A stretch of DNA of 64,000 nucleotides from Pseudomonas sp. PDM18 (GCF_014852585.1 NZ_JACVBX010000005.1:186001-250000); one strand, 5' to 3'; shown: positions 44,517 through 55,332, counted from the stretch's first letter. The notes: generated by a model from the sequence alone, not told the origin. Translations and numbers: made by a program.

Positions 44517-44789
44517 ATGCTCACTCCGGAAAGCGCCGTCGATATTGTTTCCAACGCCGTGCACATCACCGCGCTGATCGTCTGCGTGCTGATCGTGCCG
44601 AGCCTGATCGGTGGCCTGCTGGTGAGCATTTTCCAGGCGGCCACGCAGATCAACGAGCAGATGCTCAGCTTCCTGCCACGCCTGCTGATCACCCTGGGGA
44701 TGCTGGTGTTCGCCGGCCACTGGATCCTGCGCACGCTGTCGGAGCTGTTCATCCAGTCGTTCCACCAGGCGGGCCGCCTGGTCGGCTGA
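44517..44789 (+). CDS. fliQ: flagellar export gate protein FliQ
   Basis: A 90-residue two-helix protein with LTPESAVDIVSNAVHITALI and GLLVSIFQAATQINEQMLSF, diagnostic of FliQ. Start ATG 44517 lies 11 bases after the fliP stop. Confidence 0.95.
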   Translation: MLTPESAVDIVSNAVHITALIVCVLIVPSLIGGLLVSIFQAATQINEQMLSFLPRLLITLGMLVFAGHWILRTLSELFIQSFHQAGRLVG

Positions 44790-44793
44790 TGCC

Positions 44794-45594
44794 ATGCAGC
44801 ACGGCGCATCCTTCCTGCAGGCCTTCGACTATCTGCAGACACTGCAGGCCTGGTGGTGGCCCTTCTGCCGGATCATGGCGGTGTTCGCCCTGGCGCCGAT
44901 CTTCAGCCACAAGGCGATCCCCATGCGCCTGCGGGTCCTTCTCGGGCTGGCGCTGACCGTCGCCCTGGGCGCCGCACTGCCGCGCCCGCCGGCCATCGAC
45001 CCGCTGTCGGCGCAGGGTCTGCTGGTGGCGCTGGAGCAGATCGCCTTCGGCCTGATGCTGGGCCTTTCGCTGATGCTGGTGTTCACCGTGTTCACCCTGG
45101 TCGGCGATGTGATCTCCACCCAGCTGGGCCTGAGCATGGCGGTGTACAACGACCCCATGAACGGCGTGTCGTCGTCCTCGATCCTCTACCAGCTGTACTT
45201 CATCCTGCTGGTGTTCCTGTTCCTCTCCATCGACGGCCACCTGCTGGTGGTGAGCATCCTCTACCAGAGCTTCGTCTACTGGCCGGTGGGCAGCGGGCTG
45301 CATTACCTGGGGCTGGAATCGGTGGTGGGCAGCCTCGCCTGGGTGTTCGCCGCCGCCGTGCTGATCACCCTGCCGGTGGTGTTCTGCATGACCCTGGTGC
45401 AGTTCTGCTTCGGCCTGCTCAACCGCATCTCGCCGGCGCTCAACCTGTTTTCCTTGGGCTTTCCCATGGCGATCCTGGCGGGCCTGGCGTGCATCTGGCT
45501 GACCCTGCCGGACATCCCCGAGAACTACCTGAAACTCACCCGCCAGTTGCTCGATGCCATCGGCGTGATCTTCCGCGAGGGGCGCCATGGCTGA
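44794..45594 (+). CDS. fliR: flagellar export gate protein FliR
   Basis: A 266-residue polytopic membrane protein with RIMAVFALAPIFSHKAIPMR and a LGLSMAVYNDPMNGVSSSSI segment typical of FliR. It completes the FliPQR gate. Its end overlaps flhB by eight bases. Confidence 0.95.
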   Translation: MQHGASFLQAFDYLQTLQAWWWPFCRIMAVFALAPIFSHKAIPMRLRVLLGLALTVALGAALPRPPAIDPLSAQGLLVALEQIAFGLMLGLSLMLVFTVFTLVGDVISTQLGLSMAVYNDPMNGVSSSSILYQLYFILLVFLFLSIDGHLLVVSILYQSFVYWPVGSGLHYLGLESVVGSLAWVFAAAVLITLPVVFCMTLVQFCFGLLNRISPALNLFSLGFPMAILAGLACIWLTLPDIPENYLKLTRQLLDAIGVIFREGRHG

Positions 45595-46720
45595 GCAGCA
45601 CAGCGCCCAGGAAAAGACCGAAGAGGCTTCCCAGCAGAAACTCAAGAAGAGCCGCGAGGACGGCCAGGTCAGCCGCTCCAAGGACCTCTCCACCACCCTC
45701 TCGCTGCTGGCCACGCTGATCGCCCTGAAGTTCTGTGTGGAGCACTTCTACGATGGCCTCAAGGAAGGCTTCGCGCTGTCCTTCATCGACCTGAGGAACA
45801 GCGAGATCGGCCTGGACGACCTGCCGCTGGTGCTCGGCCATCACCTGGTGCTGTTCATCACCACGCTGCTGCCGCTGCTGGTCACGCCACTGCTGGTGGT
45901 GCTGTTCTCGATGATCCCCGGCGGCTGGATCTTCTCCAGCAAGAACTTCATGCCCAAGCTGTCCAAGCTCAATCCCATCACCGGTTTGGGGCGTATCTTC
46001 TCGCTGCAGAACTGGACCGAACTGGCCAAGTCGCTGCTGAAGATCGCCGTGCTGATCGTCGTGGCGCTGTACCAGCTGCACGGCGCCCTGCCCGGCCTGC
46101 TCGCCCTGCAGCGCGGCGACGTGCGCACGGCGATCGCCACGGCCTTCGGCACCTTCTACGACATCACCCTGTCGCTGCTGGTGGTGTTCATCCTGTTCTC
46201 GGTCATCGATATCCCGATCCAGTATTTCTTCTTCAAGAAGAAGCTGCGCATGACCAAGCAGGAGCGCAAGGAAGAGCACAAGAACCAGGAAGGCCGCCCG
46301 GAAGTGAAGGCGCGCATCCGCCAGTTGCAGCGCCAGCTGGTGCACCGGCAGATCAGCAAGAGCATCAAGACCGCCGACGTGGTGATCGTCAACCCGGTGC
46401 ACTTCGCCGTGGCGCTGCGCTACGACCCGAAGAAGGCCCAGGCGCCCTACGTGGTCGCCAAGGGCCTGGACGAAACCGCCCTGTACATCCGCAAGCTGGC
46501 CAAGACCCACGAGCTGGAAGTGCTGGAGCTGCCGCCACTGGCGCGCGCCATCTACGCCACCACCCAGGTCAACCAGCAGATCCCCGCGCAGCTGTACAAG
46601 GCCGTGGCCCACGTCCTCACCTACATCCTCCAGCTCAAGGCCTGGCGCTCCGGGCGCCGTGACCGCCCGGAGCTGATCCGTAACGTCCCCATCCCCGAAG
46701 AACTGCTGAACCGAGTCTGA
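45587..46720 (+). CDS. flhB: flagellar export switch protein FlhB
   Basis: A 377-residue protein with four helices and a cytoplasmic domain. The autocleavage motif is NPVH (within VVIVNPVHFAVALRYDPKK). The N-terminus EKTEEASQQKLKKSREDGQV is typical. FlhB switches export from hook to filament subunits together with FliK. Confidence 0.96.
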   Translation: MAEQHSAQEKTEEASQQKLKKSREDGQVSRSKDLSTTLSLLATLIALKFCVEHFYDGLKEGFALSFIDLRNSEIGLDDLPLVLGHHLVLFITTLLPLLVTPLLVVLFSMIPGGWIFSSKNFMPKLSKLNPITGLGRIFSLQNWTELAKSLLKIAVLIVVALYQLHGALPGLLALQRGDVRTAIATAFGTFYDITLSLLVVFILFSVIDIPIQYFFFKKKLRMTKQERKEEHKNQEGRPEVKARIRQLQRQLVHRQISKSIKTADVVIVNPVHFAVALRYDPKKAQAPYVVAKGLDETALYIRKLAKTHELEVLELPPLARAIYATTQVNQQIPAQLYKAVAHVLTYILQLKAWRSGRRDRPELIRNVPIPEELLNRV

Positions 46721-46722
46721 CC

Positions 46723-48819
46723 ATGCGCCTACTGCAGTCACTATTGCCGACCTTCCAGAGCGGCCGCATCGGCATCCCGCTGATCATCCTGTCGATCCTC
46801 TCGATGATCATCCTGCCACTGCCGCCGCTGGTGCTGGACGCCCTGTTCACCTTCAACATCGTGGTGGCGATCCTGGTGCTGCTGGTCAGCGTGTCGTCGA
46901 AGAGTCCGCTGGACTTTTCCTTGCTGCCCACGGTGATCCTGGTCACCACGCTGCTGCGCCTGACCCTGAACGTCGCCTCCACCCGCGTGGTGCTGCTCGA
47001 CGGCCACACCGGCACGGGCGCGGCGGGCAAGGTGATCGAGGCCTTCGGCCACGTGGTAATCGGCGGCAACTTCATCGTCGGCCTGATCGTCTTCGTGATC
47101 CTGATGATCATCAACTTCATGGTCATCACCAAGGGTGGCGAGCGCATCTCCGAGGTGACCGCACGCTTCACCCTGGACGCCCTGCCCGGCAAGCAGATGG
47201 CCATCGACGCCGACCTCAACGCCGGCCTGATCGACCAGAACGAAGCCAAGCGCCGGCGCTCGGAAGTGGCCAAGGAAGCCGACTTCTACGGCGCGATGGA
47301 TGGTGCCTCGAAGTTCGTCCGCGGCGACGCCATCGCCGGCATCCTGATCCTGCTGATCAACCTGTTCGGCGGCCTGGCCATCGGCGTGTTCGTCTACGAC
47401 CTGCCGGCGGGCGCAGCCTTCCAGCGCTACGCCCTGCTGACCATCGGCGACGGCCTGGTGGCGCAGATCCCGGCGCTGCTGCTGTCCACCGCAGCGGCGA
47501 TCATCGTCACGCGGGTCAACGAATCGGCGGAAATCACCAGCCTGGTGCGCAAGCAGATGCTCGCCTCGCCGTCGCTGCTCTATACCGTCGCCGGCATACT
47601 CGTGGTGCTCGGCCTGGTACCGGGCATGCCGCACGTGGCGTTCTTCGCCTTCGCCGCGCTGGTGGCCTTCATTGCCTGGCGCCTGGCGCTGGCCGGCCCG
47701 CCGATCGAGGCACAGACCCTGGAGCAGACCCAGGCGCTGACGCATGCCATGGACCAGGAGCGCGCCCAGCAGCTGGGCTGGGAAGACATCCCGCTGGTGG
47801 AGCGGCTGTCGATCTCGCTGGGCTACAAGCTGGTCAGCCTGGTCAACGAGGCCAGCGGCGCGCCGCTGCCGCAGCGGATTCGCGGGGTGCGCCAGACGTT
47901 GTCGGAGAGCCTGGGCTTCCTCCTGCCGGAAGTGCAGATTCGTGACAGCCTGCGCCTGAAGGCCTCGCAGTACGCCATCCACATCAACGGCGAGCGCATC
48001 GACGGCGCGGAAATCCATGCCGACCGGCTGATGGCGATTCCCTCGCCGGAACTCTACGGCGAGATCGACGGCATCCTCGGCGTTGACCCGGCGTACCGCA
48101 TGCAGGTGGTGTGGATTCTCCCGGCGGACAAGTCCCGCGCGCTCAACCTGGGCTACCAGGTGATCGACTGCGCCAGCGTGGTCGCCACGCACCTGAACAA
48201 GGTGGTGCGCGAGCACCTGCCGGACATCTTCAAGCACGACGATGTCGAGCACCTGATGCAGCGCCTGACCCTGCAGGCGCCCAAGCTGGCCGAATCACTG
48301 AAGGCGCAGCTGACCTATTCGCAGCAGCACCGGGTGTTCCGCCAGCTGCTGCAGGAGGAGGTGGCGCTCAAGGACATCGTCACCATCGCCAGCGCCCTGC
48401 TCGAAGGCAGCGAGACCACCAAGGACCCGGTACTGCTGGCTTCCGACGTGCGCTATGCGCTGCGCCGCAGCATCGTTTCCTCGATTGCCGGCGACCGCCC
48501 GGAGCTGACCGTGTTCGTCCTGGAGAACGCCCTGGAGAACACCCTGCTCGGCGCCCTGAGCATCGCCCAGCAGGCCGGCCCGGTGAGCCTGGACAACATC
48601 CCGGTGGAGCCCAGCCTGCTCAACCAGCTGCAGCACAGCATGCCGGTGGTGAAGGAAAAACTGCGCAAGGAAGGCCACCCGCCGATCCTCACCGTGATGC
48701 CGCAACTGCGACCGCTGCTGGCGCGTTATGCGCGGGTGTTCAGCCCGGGGCTGCACGTGCTGTCGCAGAACGAGATTCCGGAGCGGGTGGGGGTGCAGAT
48801 TATGGGGACGTTGGGGTAG
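46723..48819 (+). CDS. flhA: flagellar export gate protein FlhA
   Basis: A 698-residue protein, the last of the fliM-flhA operon. Eight N-terminal helices with LLPTVILVTTLLRLTLNVAS and the FHIPEP-like cytoplasmic loop (DALPGKQMAIDADLNAGLID, QNEAKRRRSEVAKEADFYGA MDG) precede the large C-terminal docking domain for chaperone-substrate complexes. It starts two bases after flhB. Confidence 0.96.
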   Translation: MRLLQSLLPTFQSGRIGIPLIILSILSMIILPLPPLVLDALFTFNIVVAILVLLVSVSSKSPLDFSLLPTVILVTTLLRLTLNVASTRVVLLDGHTGTGAAGKVIEAFGHVVIGGNFIVGLIVFVILMIINFMVITKGGERISEVTARFTLDALPGKQMAIDADLNAGLIDQNEAKRRRSEVAKEADFYGAMDGASKFVRGDAIAGILILLINLFGGLAIGVFVYDLPAGAAFQRYALLTIGDGLVAQIPALLLSTAAAIIVTRVNESAEITSLVRKQMLASPSLLYTVAGILVVLGLVPGMPHVAFFAFAALVAFIAWRLALAGPPIEAQTLEQTQALTHAMDQERAQQLGWEDIPLVERLSISLGYKLVSLVNEASGAPLPQRIRGVRQTLSESLGFLLPEVQIRDSLRLKASQYAIHINGERIDGAEIHADRLMAIPSPELYGEIDGILGVDPAYRMQVVWILPADKSRALNLGYQVIDCASVVATHLNKVVREHLPDIFKHDDVEHLMQRLTLQAPKLAESLKAQLTYSQQHRVFRQLLQEEVALKDIVTIASALLEGSETTKDPVLLASDVRYALRRSIVSSIAGDRPELTVFVLENALENTLLGALSIAQQAGPVSLDNIPVEPSLLNQLQHSMPVVKEKLRKEGHPPILTVMPQLRPLLARYARVFSPGLHVLSQNEIPERVGVQIMGTLG

Positions 48820-48867
48820 GGAGTATTTTGGGAGAGGGTGCATCAGCCCGCACCCAAACCAACCCCA

Positions 48868-49230
48868 TCACGACAACCGCGCCCGCCCCAACAGACTGCG
48901 GTTGAAACTCACCGACATCGACGTCACCAACTCAGTGAACGCCGCGCTCGGCCGGTCCAGCTTGAAGCCCTGCTCGAAGCGCGCGTTCTTGGCGTCCTTC
49001 TTCGACCACTGGCAGATCGCGGTGATATCCACCGAGCGGGTGTGGTCCTCGCGCACCGGAATCTCAAGGCGCATGTCGTAGCAGCTGCCCGGCGCCAGCG
49101 GGTCGTCCGTCACCAGCCGCAGGCCGCCCATCGAGACGTCCAGGACCACCCCCATGGGGTCGCCGCTCAGGCGGTTGGTCACGTTGATCTGGCCGATGTG
49201 GCGGAAGGTCAAACGGCGGTGTTTGCGCAT
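48868..49230 (-). CDS. orphan PilZ-domain protein
   Basis: A 120-residue single-domain PilZ protein, a cyclic-di-GMP receptor. The binding residues are the N-terminal RKHRR and the DVSMGGLRL motif (D/N-x-S-x-x-G). It is convergent to flhA, 48 bases away. It lacks the YcgR-N domain of flagellar-brake proteins, but its location beside the lateral locus suggests a motility or surface role; this is inference only. Confidence 0.85.
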   Translation of the reverse strand: MRKHRRLTFRHIGQINVTNRLSGDPMGVVLDVSMGGLRLVTDDPLAPGSCYDMRLEIPVREDHTRSVDITAICQWSKKDAKNARFEQGFKLDRPSAAFTELVTSMSVSFNRSLLGRARLS

Positions 49231-49387
49231 GGCGGCCTCTTGTAGGGAGCGGGCTCTGGGACGGGCGCTTCAGGGAGCGAAACGCGCGCGCATCCTAGCA
49301 GCGCCAGTACCTCAAACGAACTCAAAAGCTATCAACTGGCCAGTATTTGCCGCGGGAATCGCTGCGCCTTCCATCGCGCGGCGCGGC

Positions 49388-49428
49388 GCTGCAGGCGTGC
49401 AGCGGATACTCTGCAATCTGCGCTGCAG
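49388..49428 (+). promoter_or_regulatory. candidate activator-binding palindromes upstream of the PAS gene
   Basis: GCTGCA-ggcg-TGCAGC (49388-49403) is a perfect inverted repeat, and CTGCA-N8-TGCAG (49411-49428) is a second one. They lie 70-110 bases before a sigma-54-type promoter, the usual enhancer distance. A related element GCTGCA-N4-TGC lies upstream of the amine operon at 52536. Nothing else is seen in 49231-49387. Confidence 0.45.
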
Positions 49429-49497
49429 GTCTGCGCTCAGTGCTGCGTTTTTGCATACATCCGTGCACGCAACCCCACGGCACACGGGGTTTCAGGC

Positions 49498-49514
49498 TGG
49501 CATGCAACATGCCT
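49498..49514 (+). promoter_or_regulatory. candidate sigma-54 promoter of the PAS/regulator operon
   Basis: TGGCATGCAACATGCC has GG (49499-49500) and GC (49511-49512) ten bases apart, about 90 bases before the gene. The sequence is also a palindrome (GGCATG-caa-CATGCC), so it could be an operator instead. Confidence 0.5.
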
Positions 49515-49602
49515 TGGTCTCCTTGAGTGCCGCTTGTTCGCGGCCGTGCGGCCGCATCGCCGTGTTGGGAATTTGCCTTGGAGATCTGCCTTGGAGGGAG
49601 AA

Positions 49603-50720
49603 ATGGACCCACTGAAACTGCTGCTGGACAGAGGCCTGCTGCTGTCCGACAGCCTGACGTCCCAAGGACGCTTCATCGAAGTCTCCGCCGAGCAGACCGA
49701 CCAGCTCGGCTACGCGCCCGGCTCGCTGGATGGCCAGGGCGCCGAGCTGATCTACACCGCCGACTCGCTGAACGCGCTGATGCAGCTGTTCGCCAGCCCG
49801 CCGGCCGATGAGCGCGTGCAGGACCTCGAACTGACCCTGATCCGCCACAACGGCGGCCTGCTGCCGGTGCTCGCCAGCGGCGTGCTGCAATGGCGCGACG
49901 GCGAGCCCGCGCGCCTGCACCTGGTGAAGATGCCGCTGGGGCCGATCAGCCGCCGCCTGGGCGAGCTGCAGAGCGCCAACGAAGTGATGAGCCAGATGCT
50001 CTTCAGCGCGCGGGTGGCCTACTGGTGCATCGAGTTTGCCGAGTCGGTGGACGTGCGCGAGACGCCCGACGAGATCGTCCGCCAGGTATTCGAGAACCGC
50101 TCCTACTGGCGCATGTGCAACCGCGCCATGGCCAACATCTACGAGATGCCCGCCGACGTCGATTTCAGCGAGCAGCCGGTGCGCCTGTACTGGCCGCGCA
50201 GCCCGGCCAACGAAGAGTTCGTGCGGCGCCTGATCGAGGCGGAATTCCACGTCGACGGCGCGCTGTCGGTGGACCGCCGCCACGACGGCTCGCCGGCCTA
50301 CGTGGAGAACGACGTGCGCGCCAGCATCCACAACGGCCGCATGCTGCGCATGTGGGGCAGCCTGCGCGACGTCAGCCAGGAGCTACGCATGCAACATGAC
50401 GCCGAGCAGCGCATCGAAGCGCTGCGCCGGGTGTTCGACGCGGTGCCCGACGCCGTGCTGGTGATCGACGAGCAGGCCCAGCCGCAATGGCGCAACGCGG
50501 CCTTCGAGCAAACCTTCGGCATCACCCGCGCCGCCGGCCTGGCCTCGACGCTGAACCGCATGCCGCTGCCCGAACGAACCTGGCAGGTACTCGACCTGCC
50601 GGACCAGTTCGGCAACTACCAGTCCTTCAACAGCCACTGCTCGCGCATCCTCATCCGCGAGGGCGTGGCCTGGCGCGTCTTCGTGCTGCGCCAGGCAAAC
50701 AACGCGACGGAGCTGCATCC

Positions 50721-50724
<4 letters not shown>
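49603..50724 (+). CDS. PAS-domain protein paired with a sigma-54 activator
   Basis: A 373-residue soluble protein with at least two PAS-like regions: residues ~12-110 (LLLSDSLTSQGRFIEVSAEQ) and ~265-370 (IEALRRVFDAVPDAVLVIDE, WRNAAFEQTFGIT). No kinase or output domain is present. GGAGGGAG precedes the ATG at 49603, so this was preferred over an upstream in-frame start at 49534. It overlaps the activator gene by four bases (ATGA), which suggests it senses a signal and passes it to that protein. Not recognised beyond the PAS fold. Confidence 0.8.
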
Positions 50725-52157
<1,433 letters not shown>

Positions 52158-52181
52158 GCGCTCCCGCAAAAGTCACCTGAC

Positions 52182-52254
52182 GTAGGGCGCATAACGCCCC
52201 ACGGCGTTATCCGCCGTGGTGGCGGATAACCCGTTCCGGGTTATCCGCCCTACC
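52182..52254. repeat. REP-like palindrome, family B (double hairpin)
   Basis: GTAGGGCGCATAACGC at the left and GGTTATCCGCCCTACC at the right flank a GCCGTGGTGGCGGATAAC core. It lies 25 bases after the activator gene. Confidence 0.82.
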
Positions 52255-52274
52255 GCGCTGTTTTCCGAAAAGCC

Positions 52275-52411
52275 CCTCACCCCAGCCCTCTCCCAGAGGG
52301 AGAGGGGGCCGTCTGGAGCGCGCGGATGATTGGGAGTCAGCCGGCGAGCCCGCAAGGTGAAGCTCATGCCGATCAGTCCCCTCTCCCTCTGGGAGAGGGT
52401 TAGGGTGAGGG
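52275..52411. repeat. inverted pair of CTCTCCC-type repeats, family C
   Basis: CCCTCACCCCAGCCCTCTCC followed by CAGAGGGAGAGGG forms one arm; the other arm is CCCTCTCCCTCTGGGAGAGG followed by GTTAGGGTGAGGG, about 65 bases away. A third degenerate copy lies at 59001-59031. This is a widespread Pseudomonas intergenic repeat type. Confidence 0.8.
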
Positions 52412-52439
52412 CGGCCGCAGGCCCCGAGTTACGGCAAGG

Positions 52440-52462
52440 TTCGCGAGCAAGCTCGCTCCTAC
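52440..52462. repeat. REP palindrome, family A (single)
   Basis: One copy of TTCGCGAGCAAGCTCGCTCC followed by TAC, identical to those near 5612, 34132 and 61844. Between 52463 and 52535 there is a GACAA...TTGTC inverted pair (52524-52528 / 52558-52562) of unknown meaning. Confidence 0.85.
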
Positions 52463-52535
52463 AGACAGCATTTCCTCAGCACCCGATCACGCCGCCTTCC
52501 CGCCGCTTCAAAAACGCCCCCTGCGACAATCCACC

Positions 52536-52551
52536 GCTGCAAGGCTGCCTA
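52536..52551 (+). promoter_or_regulatory. candidate activator site upstream of the amine operon
   Basis: GCTGCA-aggc-TGC shares the half-site and spacing of the palindrome at 49388-49403. It lies about 90 bases upstream of the sigma-54 promoter. The right arm is incomplete, so support is modest. Confidence 0.35.
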
Positions 52552-52625
52552 CAGGCGTTGTCATTTCTGCTTACACCTGCGTTTTCCGATTTTTATTTTT
52601 TCCTTAAATTTCAATTAGTTAACCA

Positions 52626-52643
52626 TTTGGCACAGCCTATGCT
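52626..52643 (+). promoter_or_regulatory. sigma-54 promoter of the amine-oxidation operon
   Basis: TTTGGCACAGCCTATGCT matches the -24 TTGGCAC element exactly, with GG (52629-52630) and GC (52641-52642) ten bases apart. An AT-rich stretch lies just upstream. It lies 94 bases before the first gene. Confidence 0.8.
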
Positions 52644-52736
52644 CTGTGTACCTCCGACCCGTGACCGTGCACGGGTCCTCGAATCGCGCCGCCGCTTCTG
52701 ACTCAGGGCCGCGGCAGTTCTGGAGGCACAAGAACA

Positions 52737-53336
52737 ATGCTCATCACAGGTATCAAGAGCCGGCCGGTCTACGACCAGTTGCGCCCGCTCGCCGGTGGCC
52801 ACCACCACATCATCGCCGGCCAGGGCAGCGGCGGCGCCGCCATGCTCCGCCTGCTCGGCGAGATGCCGCGCACCGCGCCCATCCGCGTGCTGTATTCCAC
52901 CGAATCCTTCTCCGGCCAGGATCACCTCGCCGCGCTGCGCGACATCACCGACGTCGAGCTTGCGATCTACCCGAGCAACCGCGCGCTGGTCGATGACCTG
53001 CACGCGCTGCTGGGCCAGTCCCGCATGGGCACCCGCCTGTACCTGGCCGGTTCCGAGAGCTTCATCGGCACCGCCATGCAGGCCGCCGATGCGATCAACC
53101 TGAACAAGGACGAGGTGCTGCGCGAGCATGCCGGCTCCTTCGTGCGCCGCGTCTGGTGCGTGCACTGCGACGGCTACACCGAGAACGTCACCCAGCGCGT
53201 CTTCGAGTGCCCGCACTGCGCCCGCACCCTGGTGGTCCGCGACCACTACTCCCGCCGCCTCGCCGCCTTCCAGGCGGTGAAGGCCGACGCCGAAGTCCCC
53301 GGCGAACTGCCTGAAGCCGAGGAGCTCGACACATGA
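52737..53336 (+). CDS. DmmA-family dimethylamine monooxygenase subunit (zinc-ribbon type)
   Basis: A 199-residue protein with a flavodoxin/Rossmann-like N-terminal region (HHIIAGQGSGGAAMLRLL) and a C-terminal metal-binding knuckle C141-x2-C144 ... C158-x2-C161. Proteins of this type accompany heme-dependent oxidative N-demethylases and are annotated as DmmA family in the databases, as I recall. GGAGG precedes the ATG. It overlaps the reductase gene (ATGA). Confidence 0.75.
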   Translation: MLITGIKSRPVYDQLRPLAGGHHHIIAGQGSGGAAMLRLLGEMPRTAPIRVLYSTESFSGQDHLAALRDITDVELAIYPSNRALVDDLHALLGQSRMGTRLYLAGSESFIGTAMQAADAINLNKDEVLREHAGSFVRRVWCVHCDGYTENVTQRVFECPHCARTLVVRDHYSRRLAAFQAVKADAEVPGELPEAEELDT

Positions 53337-54301
53337 GCCTGTCCAACGGAACCCTGAAGGTCCGCGTCACCCGCATCGAGCAGGTGACCCCGGAGATCAA
53401 GCGCTTCACCCTGGCCTCCACCGACGGCGCGCACCTGACGCCGTTTTCCGGCGGCAGCAACGTCGTGGTGCTGATGCCCCACGCCAGCGGCACCTACCGC
53501 AACGCCTACTCGCTGATGAGTTCGCCCTACGACGCCAGCGCCTACCAGATCGCCGTGCGCCGCGTGGAAGAGGGCCGTGGCGGCTCCAAACACATGCATG
53601 ACGTGGTGCGCGAAGGCGACGAGCTGGAAATCCTCCGCCCGGTGAACCTGTTCCCGCTGAGCAAGCACGCGCGCCTGCACCTGTTCATCGCCGGCGGCGT
53701 GGGCATCACCCCGGTGTGCTCGCAACTGGCCGAGCTGCGCCTGCGCGGCACGCCCTTCGAAGTCCACCTGGCGGTGCGCGGCGACGCCCATGCGCGCCTG
53801 GGTGAGGAACTGCTGCAGGAATACGGCGACGCCGTGCGCCTGTACCGCGACGAGCGTGGCGAGCGCCTGAACATCAGCGCCGTGCTGGCCGACCGGCCGC
53901 TGGGCAGCGACGTCTACGTCTGCGGTCCCGAGGGCATGATCCAGGCGACCATCGACGCCGCCCACGCCCACGGCTGGACCGACAGCCATATCCACTACGA
54001 GCGCTTCCTCGAACAGGGCAGCGTCGGAGAGGCGTTCCAGGTCACCCTGGCGCGCAGCGGCGCGACCATCGAGGTGTCGCCCGACCAGAGCCTGCTGGAA
54101 GCCGCCGAGGCCGCCGGCCACGAGATCCCGTACCTGTGCCGCGGCGGCGCCTGCGGCATGTGCGAGACCCGCGTCCTCGAGCTGGACGGAGAAATCCTCC
54201 ACACCGACGACTGGCTGTCCGACGAGGACAAGGCCGCCAACCAGAAAATCATGCCCTGCGTGTCGCGTGCCAAATGCTCGCGCCTGGTCATCGACTGCTG
54301 A
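53333..54301 (+). CDS. ferredoxin-type oxidoreductase (PDR/VanB family)
   Basis: A 322-residue reductase with an N-terminal FMN/FAD-binding beta barrel (YRNAYSLMSSPYDASAYQI), an NAD-binding domain (IAGGVGITPVCSQLAEL) and a C-terminal plant-type [2Fe-2S] domain (CRGGACGMCETRVLELDGE plus a later Cys in MPCVSRA). It would pass electrons from NAD(P)H to the heme oxygenase encoded next. The operon position supports a dimethylamine monooxygenase reductase role. Confidence 0.85.
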   Translation: MSLSNGTLKVRVTRIEQVTPEIKRFTLASTDGAHLTPFSGGSNVVVLMPHASGTYRNAYSLMSSPYDASAYQIAVRRVEEGRGGSKHMHDVVREGDELEILRPVNLFPLSKHARLHLFIAGGVGITPVCSQLAELRLRGTPFEVHLAVRGDAHARLGEELLQEYGDAVRLYRDERGERLNISAVLADRPLGSDVYVCGPEGMIQATIDAAHAHGWTDSHIHYERFLEQGSVGEAFQVTLARSGATIEVSPDQSLLEAAEAAGHEIPYLCRGGACGMCETRVLELDGEILHTDDWLSDEDKAANQKIMPCVSRAKCSRLVIDC

Positions 54302-54315
54302 GCCGGAGAACGACC

Positions 54316-55332
54316 ATGACCATCCAATTCCGCCCCGACGAAACCTACCGCGACGACTACACCTACGCCAACAGCCAGGCCTGCATCGACCGCGCGCCCT
54401 GGCCCTTCCCGGACGACGAGTACATGTACTCGATGAACCTGGAGCCGCACGTTTCGGTGGGCAACGACGCCTTCCGCGCGGTGTTCGACATCGACGAGCA
54501 TTACATCAGCGAGTGCCGCGACCGTGCGATCACCCTGGAGAAGGACCCGGGCATGCACTACGTCTCCGCGCCGCACATGATGGAGGCGCAGTGGGACCTG
54601 CTCGAACTGATCATGGAGTCCTATGCCAAGGATTACCCGGAGTACTTCTCCCTGGAGAAGGACGGCACTCGCTGGCACTGGACCAACAAGCTGCTGAACA
54701 TCGACGACACCTTCACCTTCGGTGATCCGTCGACCCTGCCCTTTGAGCCGATGGAATACGTCACCCGCCAGGCCCAAGGCGACTGGGTCCTGCAGGAAGA
54801 GCGCGACGGCACCCTGTACTGGGGCGCGGGCATCGCCACCCAGCGCGCCGACTACTCGCTGCGCTTCAACCTGGGCATGGCCTGGCACGAGTTCCACGGC
54901 CCGGTGCCGCTGGTCAAGGAAACCGGCATGCTCGACCGCGCGCTGAAGTTCCTCCTGCGCCTGCGCAACGGCCACCCGGTGCGCCGCCTGAACTGGTCGC
55001 TGACCGTCAACCCGCGCCTGGACGTGTCCGCCGAGTCCCTGCCCGAGTGGGCGCCGGACCGCACCACGGTGACCGCCGAGAACGCCGGTAAAAAGGTCTA
55101 CTTGCGCATCGAGCTGCAGCCGCTGCACCGTCTGCCGCGCAGCAACGCCATCGTGTTCCCGATCCGCACCTACCTGCTGAGCCTGGAAGACATCGCCACC
55201 AACCCGGCGTGGGCCAAGCGCATGCACCGCGTGCTCAAGACCCTCGACCAGCAGCTCGTCGACTACAAGGGCTTCACCCGCTACCACCAGCAGGCGGTGC
55301 AGTGGCTCTCGCAGTTCGACGACGGCCAATAA
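54316..55332 (+). CDS. heme-dependent oxidative N-demethylase (DUF3445)
   Basis: A 338-residue soluble oxygenase of the DUF3445/heme-dependent oxidative N-demethylase family, the catalytic subunit of dimethylamine monooxygenase-type systems that convert secondary methylamines to primary amine and formaldehyde. Conserved-looking segments are HYISECRDRAITLEKDPGMH, QRADYSLRFNLGMAWHEFHG and LHRLPRSNAIVFPIRTYLLS. GGAG lies ten bases before the ATG. Substrate (dimethylamine or another N-methyl compound) is inferred. Confidence 0.82.
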   Translation: MTIQFRPDETYRDDYTYANSQACIDRAPWPFPDDEYMYSMNLEPHVSVGNDAFRAVFDIDEHYISECRDRAITLEKDPGMHYVSAPHMMEAQWDLLELIMESYAKDYPEYFSLEKDGTRWHWTNKLLNIDDTFTFGDPSTLPFEPMEYVTRQAQGDWVLQEERDGTLYWGAGIATQRADYSLRFNLGMAWHEFHGPVPLVKETGMLDRALKFLLRLRNGHPVRRLNWSLTVNPRLDVSAESLPEWAPDRTTVTAENAGKKVYLRIELQPLHRLPRSNAIVFPIRTYLLSLEDIATNPAWAKRMHRVLKTLDQQLVDYKGFTRYHQQAVQWLSQFDDGQ

